From positions 1-57,170 of the forward strand of contig JAUMWY010000003.1 in assembly GCA_030529385.1 (NCBI GenBank): a stretch of 57,170 nucleotides of DNA. Direction: 5' to 3'. The DNA comes from Candidatus Saccharimonadota bacterium. Lineage in GTDB: Bacteria; Patescibacteriota; Saccharimonadia; Saccharimonadales; Saccharimonadaceae. Of this stretch, positions 1-6,579 are shown in pieces (the first letter of the stretch is position 1; every line of letters begins with the position of its first letter). Below the pieces are notes generated by a model. That model made no database searches. It was given only the letters and a program-made list of their open reading frames with translations, and was not told the DNA's origin. The translations under genes were made by a program, and so were the position numbers.

Positions 1-66
1 GTTGTTGTTACAAACCTAATTCTACAGGCTGTTCCGGTTTAGTTTAATGAATCCATCGCCAAACTG

Positions 67-95
67 TTGACTTTTTGAATCAAGTATGGTATATA
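67..95 (+). promoter_or_regulatory. Promoter of the SPFH gene
   Basis: A -35 TTGACT (67-72) and a -10 TATATA (90-95) lie 17 nt apart, a near-consensus sigma-70 spacing. Transcription would start near 102 and leave a leader of about 70 nt with an AGAAAGGA ribosome binding site, unlike the many leaderless genes elsewhere in the window. Confidence 0.6.
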
Positions 96-175
96 TATAT
101 CAGCTTTTGTTGACAGGTTGAGCAAATTCTTGTCCAAAAGTAGATCTTTTACCGCTTCCATAGAAAGGAATGATT

Positions 176-1237
176 ATGATTATCGTCATAATCGCAATCG
201 TCACAGGCCTCATAGCCATCGTGGCGCTAATCGCAAGCATCATCCCCTCCACCAAGGGGAGTGAGGACGTCTCGCGAGGCGCTACGCTCACCATGAGCGC
301 AGTAGCCGCCGTAATCACGGCGGCACTTCTTGGGTTTGGATCCGCATATACGCAGGATCCAGGACAGGCGATGGTGATTAGATCCTTTACCGGTGAAGTC
401 ATCGGTAAGGATACAACACCAGGCCTCAACTTCACAGCGCCATGGAACTCAATTATTGAGTTTGATGTGCGAAACCAGGTCGTTTCTTATACCAACGACG
501 AGGAAGATAGAGACGGCAACGGCATCGCCGATCGCACAGGTCCGGCGATCACGGCACAAGACAAAGATGGTGCTACTGCTACTATCGATGTCGTCGTTCG
601 CTATTCTGTTGACCCCGAGCGAGTTATCGATATCTACAATCAGTACAAGTCCCAGGAGAACTTTGTCTCCAAACTGGTACAAAACGATGTACGGTCAGTG
701 GTGCGTAATGTGCCCCTAAAGTACGCCACCTCATCATTCCGTCTACATCGTGAGCAGGCCGCCACCGAAATGCAGCAGGCACTCACCGAGCGCTGGAAGG
801 AAGACGGCATCGTCGTCGATTCCGTCGACCTGCGGGATATTCGCTATCCTGAAAGCATCGAGCAAAGCCTACAGAGGGTACAAGAGGCCACCAACAATGC
901 CAACAAGGCAAAGGCCGACCTTGAAACCGCTAAGGTAGAAGCCGAGAAAACTCGCGTTGAAGCCCAGGCGCAGGCTGACTATGATCAGATTGTGCGATGC
1001 GGAGCATCGGTTGTCACCGAAAAGGCAACCATCAATGGGCAGGAGACCAATATCACCAAGGTTGTTCCTAACGTTGGTGACGCTTGCCAAAACCGCCTCA
1101 ACGATCAGGTGTTGATGAACAAATACATCGACGCCCTGAAAGAAATGGCTGACAAAGGCAACATTGTTGTCGTGCCTGAAGGATTCGGTGGAATCCTCAA
1201 CCTGCCGGGACGACAGCCCCAACAAAGCGGTAATTGA
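176..1237 (+). CDS. SPFH/Band-7 (prohibitin/stomatin-like) membrane protein
   Basis: The protein has about 353 residues. Two hydrophobic segments lie at the N-terminus (residues about 1-25 and 40-62). They are followed by an SPFH domain and then a long charged helix rich in Ala, Glu and Lys (about 235-265), typical of Band-7 proteins that oligomerise on the cytoplasmic membrane. A C-terminal segment with two Cys residues (in RCGAS and DACQN) follows. Family members scaffold membrane microdomains or regulate membrane proteases; the partner here is unknown. I chose ATG 176 because AGAAAGGA (162-169) is spaced correctly for it; the in-frame ATG at 170 touches that site. The gene stands alone, with its own promoter and a strong terminator. 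Confidence 0.85.
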   Translation: MIIVIIAIVTGLIAIVALIASIIPSTKGSEDVSRGATLTMSAVAAVITAALLGFGSAYTQDPGQAMVIRSFTGEVIGKDTTPGLNFTAPWNSIIEFDVRNQVVSYTNDEEDRDGNGIADRTGPAITAQDKDGATATIDVVVRYSVDPERVIDIYNQYKSQENFVSKLVQNDVRSVVRNVPLKYATSSFRLHREQAATEMQQALTERWKEDGIVVDSVDLRDIRYPESIEQSLQRVQEATNNANKAKADLETAKVEAEKTRVEAQAQADYDQIVRCGASVVTEKATINGQETNITKVVPNVGDACQNRLNDQVLMNKYIDALKEMADKGNIVVVPEGFGGILNLPGRQPQQSGN

Positions 1238-1247
1238 CATTGCCGCC

Positions 1248-1304
1248 GAAACAGCCGCTGAAGTTGAGTGAACGCTCCTTCGCGCTGCTTCGGCGGCTGT
1301 TTTC
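1248..1304. terminator. Bidirectional terminator between SPFH and COG0523 genes
   Basis: Stem arms at 1248-1263 and 1288-1304 pair over about 15 bp with one G-U. They are flanked by A-rich and T-rich ends, so the hairpin can stop the plus-strand SPFH transcript and the converging minus-strand COG0523 transcript. The loop holds a smaller GC-rich inverted repeat. Confidence 0.75.
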
Positions 1305-1316
1305 ATATAGATAGCA

Positions 1317-2288
1317 CTACCCAAACACCGCCAGCATCGCCGCCAGAGTGTCATAATGAATCGCCTCGGCGCGCTCACCAATCAACACTAATTTCGCCGG
1401 CTCGTCGGACCGACCAGCTGTAATGTCAAGCTGTGTTGGCGTCGCTTCCAGATGCCGCCGCGCGCCCGTATCATCAATGAAACAGCCTTTCATCCGCCTG
1501 AGTCCATACGATGCAAATAATTCCGGCCACAACGCCTGATACGCCGCCTCACTGGTCCTCAAGCCCGACACATCCACCACGCTATACGACGGATTATCTG
1601 GCACCGCCAACTCGCCGTCATAGCGATCAAAAAAGCCAAGCAGCCCCGACGGCGGCGTCATCAAACTAAGGTCAAACTTCCCATACGGCGCGCTAACAAT
1701 CCGCCCATAGGGCAGGGCAGCCCGTCGCGCCTGATATTCAGCCCGCTCATCATCTCGCAGTAAATCCTCCTTCGTCACCAACACCATATCGGCCGCCTGC
1801 AGCTCCACCTCATGCGCCGGCTCCACGCCATGCAAAATCTCATGCGCATCAATCACATACCAACTCTGCATCAGCTCATAGCGCTCAAACATCTTGGCGC
1901 TAATCAGCCGCTCAACCAGATTCATCGTCCGCGCTACACCGGTGGCCTCAATAAACACTGGTGCTGCTGAGTAGCGACTAAAGTCCAGTAGCATCTTCGT
2001 CAGCGCATCTTCCGACCCGCAACAGACACAGTCGCCACTCAAGGTCGTCACCAACTCGGCCAGACCCTCCAGCCGGTACCCATCAATATTCTCATTGGCG
2101 AACTCATTTTCAATCACGCGCGCGCCCTTGAACGCCGGCTGCTGCAACAGATATTCCAACACGCTGGTCTTGCCAGCCCCCAGCGACCCATTGAGCAAAT
2201 ACAACGGCACCTTATTATCATCCGCCGCCCACGCCTCGTCAAACGCCGCCAACATACTACACGCTAAATCGCCGTCTCGTTTTGCCAT
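1317..2288 (-). CDS. COG0523 (CobW/ZNG1-like) GTP-dependent metallochaperone
   Basis: The protein has 323 residues. It shows a Walker A motif GSLGAGKTS (34-42), an ENEF switch motif (60-63), the metal-binding CVCC motif (87-90) and a TKED guanine-recognition motif, followed by a CobW C-terminal domain. Members use GTP hydrolysis to deliver a metal, often zinc, to client enzymes. The longer reading to 2324 would run through its own promoter; ATG 2288 lies 6 nt after a perfect TATAAT (minus strand, 2300-2295), so the mRNA looks leaderless. The nearby COG0701/TIGR03943 permease pair supports a metal-homeostasis role, but the specific metal is inferred only. Confidence 0.85.
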   Translation of the reverse strand: MAKRDGDLACSMLAAFDEAWAADDNKVPLYLLNGSLGAGKTSVLEYLLQQPAFKGARVIENEFANENIDGYRLEGLAELVTTLSGDCVCCGSEDALTKMLLDFSRYSAAPVFIEATGVARTMNLVERLISAKMFERYELMQSWYVIDAHEILHGVEPAHEVELQAADMVLVTKEDLLRDDERAEYQARRAALPYGRIVSAPYGKFDLSLMTPPSGLLGFFDRYDGELAVPDNPSYSVVDVSGLRTSEAAYQALWPELFASYGLRRMKGCFIDDTGARRHLEATPTQLDITAGRSDEPAKLVLIGERAEAIHYDTLAAMLAVFG

Positions 2289-2294
2289 AACTTC

Positions 2295-2336
2295 ATTATA
2301 CGCGTCTCTGCAGACCTTGGCCAACAGTGTTATACT
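2295..2336. promoter_or_regulatory. Divergent leaderless promoters (COG0523 gene / pth)
   Basis: Minus strand: TATAAT at 2300-2295, 6 nt before ATG 2288. Plus strand: TATACT at 2331-2336, 7 nt before ATG 2344. With a start point about 7 nt past the -10, both mRNAs would begin at or next to the AUG. No Shine-Dalgarno is present for either gene. Confidence 0.7.
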
Positions 2337-2343
2337 TATCTCT

Positions 2344-2907
2344 ATGAAGCTGATTATCGCTCAGGGCAATCCCGGCACTGAATATGCCAACACTCGCCAC
2401 AATATCGCCTGGCAAGTGGCTGACACACTGGCGAGGCAGGCAGGGGCGTCATTTCAGGCCAAGCCGAAGTTTCTGGCGGAAATTGCTGAATATACGGCGG
2501 GCAGCGAAAAAATTATCATCGCCAAGCCGCAGACATTTTATAATGAGACCGGACGCACCGCCCGCATGATCACTGATTTTTACAAAATTACCAGTCGCGA
2601 CATTTTAGCGCTACACGACGAACTAGCACTACCGCTCGGCACGCTGCGCATGCGCCAGGGCGGATCAGACGCCGGCAACAACGGCATTAAGTCGCTCAAT
2701 GCACACCTAGCGAATAATTTTTGGCGCTTGCGGCTCGGCATTAGTAATGATCAGCGAGCCCACATCGCCGACGCCGACTTCGTCCTGAGCCGTTTTACGC
2801 CTGACGAACAGGCACACATCACCGCCGCCATCCTGCCCGAATCCCTGCGCCTGATTGACAATTTTCTCACCGGAGACATTAATGCTGAAACTATCCGCGC
2901 TGCGTAA
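2344..2907 (+). CDS. pth: Peptidyl-tRNA hydrolase
   Basis: This cytosolic enzyme cleaves peptidyl-tRNA released from stalled ribosomes. The 187-residue length is normal. Visible motifs are GNPG (Asn near residue 9), the catalytic His of NTRHN, an HDEL motif holding the catalytic Asp, and the Asn of FYNETG. One departure is in SDAGNNGIKS: the family usually has His-Asn (His113/Asn114 in E. coli), and here it is Asn-Asn. ATG 2344 is preferred because TATACT ends 7 nt upstream and the upstream extension is antisense to the COG0523 gene. Its 3' end overlaps the permease gene by 26 nt. Confidence 0.93.
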   Translation: MKLIIAQGNPGTEYANTRHNIAWQVADTLARQAGASFQAKPKFLAEIAEYTAGSEKIIIAKPQTFYNETGRTARMITDFYKITSRDILALHDELALPLGTLRMRQGGSDAGNNGIKSLNAHLANNFWRLRLGISNDQRAHIADADFVLSRFTPDEQAHITAAILPESLRLIDNFLTGDINAETIRAA

Positions 2908-3889
2908 TTACTGGCCGCTGCTCGTATTTGGCGCGTTGGTCAGCGTAGTGCTCATATTTTCGCGCCAACTCCACTACTGGCTCATCGCCCATCCACCACA
3001 CTCCTGGATGCCGTTCGTCACCGCCGCCCAAGATTTCCTCACGCTAACGCTCAGCGTGATAATTGAAGCCTCGCCGTTTCTGGTCCTCGGTGTCATCATC
3101 GCCACACTCATCCGCCGTTTCGTCTCACCGCGCGCTCTACTGCGCCGTTTGCCGCGTCATACTCTGTTGCGCCGCCTCATCTTGTCAATCATCGGCATGC
3201 TCCTGCCGGTCTGCGAATGCGGCAATGTGCCAGTAGCCCGCAGCCTGCTTCGCAACGGCCTCAGCCCCGCCGACGCCGTTACCTTTCTCCTCGCCGCACC
3301 AATTCTTAACCCCATCACCATCGCCGCCACCGCCACCGCCTTCGCCGCCACGCCGCACATGGTTTGGTGGCGTATTGGCGCAGCACTGATTATCGTGCAG
3401 GTCGTCGCTCTCGTCGTCAGCCGCCTCAATCAAAAAACCATCCTACAACCCGACTTCATCGCACACTGCCAAAACAGGGAAGACGCCTCGCTGAACACCC
3501 TCGCCACGTTCGCACACAGTGAACTATGGCAGCTATTTCGCATGCTGGTCATCGGCGCCATGATCGCCGCCGCCACCCAAGTCTTCATTCCGCGCGACAT
3601 CCTGACCACCGTTGGCAGCGACGTAATATTGTCCGTATTAGCCATGATTACTCTCGGTTTTGTGGTGTCAATCTGCTCCAGCGTTGACGCCTTCTTCGCG
3701 CTGGCCTATGTCGGCAGTTTTGCACCTGGGGCAATTCTCGCCTTTTTGGTGGCGGGTCCGATGATTGATATTAAAATGATCGCGCTCCTCAAAAGCACCT
3801 TTACGGCGCGTTTTGTTAGTATCGTGACGGCAATAACGTTTGGTTTGACGTTGCTGATTGGCGTGGGGGTGAATTGGCATGTGGGCTAA
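2882..3889 (+). CDS. COG0701 permease (DUF318/ArsP-like, YcgR-like)
   Basis: The 335-residue protein is very hydrophobic, with about eight membrane spans. It has the two hallmark motifs of the COG0701 family: PVCECGNVPVAR (about residues 104-115) and ICSSVDAFFA (about 263-272), each with conserved Cys. Substrates of most members are unknown; ArsP relatives export organoarsenicals. The next gene is the TIGR03943 partner that commonly accompanies this permease (YcgR with YcgQ in Bacillus), so the two probably form one complex. It starts inside pth and overlaps the next gene by 11 nt, so the three are likely translationally coupled. Confidence 0.82.
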   Translation: MLKLSALRNYWPLLVFGALVSVVLIFSRQLHYWLIAHPPHSWMPFVTAAQDFLTLTLSVIIEASPFLVLGVIIATLIRRFVSPRALLRRLPRHTLLRRLILSIIGMLLPVCECGNVPVARSLLRNGLSPADAVTFLLAAPILNPITIAATATAFAATPHMVWWRIGAALIIVQVVALVVSRLNQKTILQPDFIAHCQNREDASLNTLATFAHSELWQLFRMLVIGAMIAAATQVFIPRDILTTVGSDVILSVLAMITLGFVVSICSSVDAFFALAYVGSFAPGAILAFLVAGPMIDIKMIALLKSTFTARFVSIVTAITFGLTLLIGVGVNWHVG

Positions 3890-4616
3890 ACTCGGCACCT
3901 CACTCAGTTTTGTATTGTTGAGCGGATACATCATATCACTGTGGCTCGGCGGCAATCTCAGCGCCTACATCCACCCGCGCTATCATCTGTTTACTGTCAT
4001 CATGATCGCACTATGCGGCATGGCAGCGCTCATTGACATCATCCACACGCTCTACCGTCATCACCGCGCTCTCCGCACCGAACGACCAACCCAACCCGAC
4101 ATCGTGAGCAGTATCGTTATCATCGTGCTATTGCTCGGCATCATCCTGCCACCTCAATCACTGTCACTCCACGCCGCCACCACGCGCGCTCGAGACACTA
4201 ACGACAGCCTGCCATTTGCGCCAACACAGACCGCCGCCTGCCATCCGCCAGAAACCGGCCAACAGGGCAACACGCTCCTCTATCGCTGGCTCTCGGCCGT
4301 TCATGCCTGCGCTACGCCCGACGATTTTGTCGGCGAGGCAATAACCATGGTTGGCTTCATCACCGAGCAACCTGATGATCTGCGTAGTTTTTATCTGACG
4401 CGCTTTTTGGTCAGCTGCTGCGCCGTTGATTCCACACCGCTGCGCGTCCGCGTCATTGCACCGACTTGGCGGACCGATCACACCCCGGGCCAGTGGCTGC
4501 GCGTTGAAGGGAAGGTCGCCAAGGATCGCACCGGCGCGCTTGTCATTACCGACGCCACGCTCACGCCAATCAATCAACCAGCCTCACCTTACGAATTTCT
4601 CGGCTCACTGGAATAA
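3879..4616 (+). CDS. TIGR03943/DUF1980 membrane protein (YcgQ-like permease partner)
   Basis: The 245-residue protein has three hydrophobic segments (about 8-27, 38-57, 77-93) and then an extracytoplasmic domain with the motif FLVSCCAVDSTPLRVRV (about residues 178-194). The Cys-Cys pair and following Asp are typical of TIGR03943 proteins, which are nearly always encoded beside a COG0701 permease, as here. A metal-related role is plausible from the COG0523 neighbour but is not shown by the sequence. It ends just before a strong terminator. Confidence 0.78.
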   Translation: MWAKLGTSLSFVLLSGYIISLWLGGNLSAYIHPRYHLFTVIMIALCGMAALIDIIHTLYRHHRALRTERPTQPDIVSSIVIIVLLLGIILPPQSLSLHAATTRARDTNDSLPFAPTQTAACHPPETGQQGNTLLYRWLSAVHACATPDDFVGEAITMVGFITEQPDDLRSFYLTRFLVSCCAVDSTPLRVRVIAPTWRTDHTPGQWLRVEGKVAKDRTGALVITDATLTPINQPASPYEFLGSLE

Positions 4617-4626
4617 TATCGCCAAC

Positions 4627-4948
4627 TAAAAAAGCGCCAGGTAAGGGTGGGCATCACCTGGCGCTTTGTTACCCTTCAACCCACCCGAGCTCACATTTCG
4701 CTGTTTGAAGCGTCTACGGTCAAAACTCCAAAAGACCGGCGCCTGACCAATGGTCAATATCCTTGGATACTCTTTCAGCGAAAAATGGTTCGCCTTTGAA
4801 AAAGGGCAGTTAAAGGGGTTAGTATGCGTGCAACGTTGAATCGCAAAAAGTGGAGGGTAAGAATACTTAATGCCATTGCGCGCAACCTAACATATAGTTA
4901 GAATAGGGGGTATAAGGTACGTTGGATTGAGTCCTGCTCAACCAATCA
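4627..4948 (-). ncRNA. Candidate structured ncRNA of about 320 nt, family unassigned
   Basis: A consensus promoter on the minus strand (TTGACA 4983-4978, 17-nt spacer, TATAAT 4960-4955) points into a 330-bp interval with no convincing gene, and a strong terminator closes it at 4667-4631. In the minus-strand RNA I see a 5' hairpin (TTGAG/CTCAA stem near 4940-4923), a CTAAC/GTTAG hairpin near 4898-4884, a TGACC/GGTCA hairpin near 4756-4744, and the terminator loop complementary to an upstream GGGTGGG. I do not recognise the core motifs of RNase P RNA, tmRNA or SRP RNA. A 33-codon ORF inside (ATG near 4874) lacks a ribosome binding site and is probably chance. Confidence 0.55.
4631..4667. terminator. 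Strong bidirectional terminator
   Basis: A 12-bp perfect stem (AAAGCGCCAGGT at 4631-4642 with ACCTGGCGCTTT at 4656-4667) encloses a 13-nt loop. It ends the permease operon on the plus strand and the candidate ncRNA on the minus strand. The loop contains GGGTGGG (4645-4651), exactly repeated in inverted sense at 4680-4686, so a pseudoknot is possible in the minus-strand transcript. Confidence 0.85.
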
Positions 4949-4954
4949 AGTGCC

Positions 4955-4996
4955 ATTATAGCAAACATTTGACAAAGTGTCAATACTTTTTGCAAT
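4955..4996. promoter_or_regulatory. Overlapping divergent promoters sharing a palindromic -35 region
   Basis: The sequence TTGACA-AAG-TGTCAA (4969-4983) is an inverted repeat that gives a consensus -35 on both strands. Minus: TTGACA, 17 nt, TATAAT (4960-4955) for the ncRNA. Plus: TTGACA, 16 nt, TGCAAT (4991-4996) ending 7 nt before dprA ATG 5004. One polymerase would occlude the other, so strong ncRNA transcription should dampen dprA. Confidence 0.65.
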
Positions 4997-5003
4997 AAAA
5001 GCC

Positions 5004-5873
5004 ATGGAAATCAATAGAATTCGTCCAGATGAGCACACTTTTACCCAGAGGTTAGCAGGTATTGCGGACGCTCCAAAAAGCTTGTGTTATATGGGCGTAT
5101 TGCCAGCAGAGAGGACACCCGTTGTCGCCATTGTCGGCACCAGAAAACCAACCAGCTATGGCAGAGAAGTCACCCAGCGACTGGCCTACGACTTGGCAAA
5201 ACAAGGTGTTATTATTGTCAGCGGCCTCGCGCTCGGTGTTGACGGCATCGCCCACCGCGCAGCACTGGAAGCTGGCGGGCGAACCGTCGGCGTAGTAATT
5301 GACGAATTGCCGCAAATCTCACCGCGCAGTCATATACGGCTGGCGCACACCATGATTAAGCAGGGCGGAGCAATTCTGTCGGAATGGGGCAGGGGCGACG
5401 GCGCACCAATGGCTAAATGGGCGTTTTTGCGGCGTAATCGGCTAGTGTCAGGGCTAGCTGACGCGGTGATTATTACTGAGGCGGCTGCACGAAGCGGCAC
5501 GCTCAACACGGCCGCCCATGCGCTCAATCAAGGCCGCGAGGTGCTTGTCGTGCCGGGCAATATCACCAGCCCGCTGTCGGAGGGGTGCAATGCCCTACTG
5601 AAACAAGGAGCCTCGCCAATCACCTACGCCAACGACGTGCTTGACATAATCGCGCCTCAACTGCGCCAACAATCAGCCCAGCAGACGCTGCCTATCGGCA
5701 CCACGCCGGCCGAAACTGACATTATCCGCTTACTTGCTGCCGGTGTGCGCAGCGGTGATGAGCTACAAAAACGAGCCAAATTAGCAGCCGCCGACTTCGC
5801 CACAGCGCTAACGATGCTGGAAATAAATGGCATGATTCAGTCACTTGGCGCAAATCAGTGGCGGCTAAAGTAA
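5004..5873 (+). CDS. dprA: DNA-processing protein DprA
   Basis: DprA/Smf binds incoming single-stranded DNA during transformation and loads RecA. The 289-residue protein has the Rossmann-like DprA core with GTRKPTSYG (45-53), SGLALGVDGIAH (73-84), FLRRNRLVSGLAD (141-153) and ITEAAARSGTL (157-167), then a C-terminal winged helix (about 230-289). ATG 5004 is preferred over the GTG at 4977, which lies inside the promoter; with a -10 ending 7 nt upstream the mRNA would be leaderless. Its presence suggests natural competence, as expected for CPR bacteria that salvage nucleic acids. Confidence 0.92.
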   Translation: MEINRIRPDEHTFTQRLAGIADAPKSLCYMGVLPAERTPVVAIVGTRKPTSYGREVTQRLAYDLAKQGVIIVSGLALGVDGIAHRAALEAGGRTVGVVIDELPQISPRSHIRLAHTMIKQGGAILSEWGRGDGAPMAKWAFLRRNRLVSGLADAVIITEAAARSGTLNTAAHALNQGREVLVVPGNITSPLSEGCNALLKQGASPITYANDVLDIIAPQLRQQSAQQTLPIGTTPAETDIIRLLAAGVRSGDELQKRAKLAAADFATALTMLEINGMIQSLGANQWRLK

Positions 5874-5923
5874 CTGCGCGGCTATTTACTTTTTAAGCGT
5901 TTTGTGCTATAATTATTAAGAGT

Positions 5924-6526
5924 ATGTCAGAACAACCACAAAAGACTCGCGGCAGCCTTGCTAAGGATATTATTACTTTACCGAACCTTATCAGCACTGC
6001 TGGCTATGCGCTCGTGCAAAGCGGCTGCCAGGAAATTACGACGCCTCAGGGAGTGGCGAAGATTATCGCCGGAAGAGGCTTTGATATAGGTGACGGCTTA
6101 GCAGCGCGCCTTACGGGGCAAGAAAGTGATACTGGCGCCGCCGTGGATGCTGGCCTTGACAAGCTAGGTATGCTGCGGATCATTACAGCGTCATGGAGAG
6201 AGGACGCCACACCTCGGCCAATCCTGGCAACTATTGCCGCATCAAATATCATCAACGGCGCGGCCTCTATCATCGCCAAAGCACGTCATCCAGAAACCTC
6301 ATACCGCACACCGCTATCCGGCAAACTCAGCATGGCGTTTGGTAATGCGGCGCTATTTCTACATCTGTCCGCCACCGCCGCAGAGCGCTCGCCCACTATG
6401 GATCATCACGCCGGTTGGTTGCGCGCGTTAGGCTATGTCGCCTTCGGGGCCAGTTTACCATTTGCGACTGATGCAGCTCACCACTATATTCAACGTGCCC
6501 GGCAATCTGCACCACCTCAACCGTAG
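5924..6526 (+). CDS. CDP-alcohol phosphatidyltransferase family protein
   Basis: These membrane enzymes transfer a phosphatidyl group from CDP-diacylglycerol to an alcohol to make phospholipid head groups. The full catalytic signature is present: D54, D57-G58, A61-R62, G71, D75 and D79 with the exact family spacing. The N-terminal LPNLISTAGYAL is the usual start of the first membrane helix. At 200 residues it is normal in length. The alcohol (glycerol phosphate, inositol or other) cannot be told. TATAAT (5908-5913) ends 10 nt before the ATG, giving at most a few nucleotides of leader. Confidence 0.82.
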   Translation: MSEQPQKTRGSLAKDIITLPNLISTAGYALVQSGCQEITTPQGVAKIIAGRGFDIGDGLAARLTGQESDTGAAVDAGLDKLGMLRIITASWREDATPRPILATIAASNIINGAASIIAKARHPETSYRTPLSGKLSMAFGNAALFLHLSATAAERSPTMDHHAGWLRALGYVAFGASLPFATDAAHHYIQRARQSAPPQP

Positions 6527-6579
6527 CCGATCAGACAGTTAATTTGTCATTTTCCCGCGCAGCGTTTATTATAAGAGGA

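Noticed and set aside
4773-4874. 33-codon minus-strand ORF inside the ncRNA candidate
   Set aside because: No ribosome binding site and no recognisable sequence; more likely chance within a structured RNA.
4627-4948. tmRNA, RNase P RNA or SRP RNA identity for the ncRNA
   Set aside because: I could not find their core motifs (tRNA-like ends with tag frame, GAGGAAAGUC/ACAGAA, or the GGAAGCAGCC loop).
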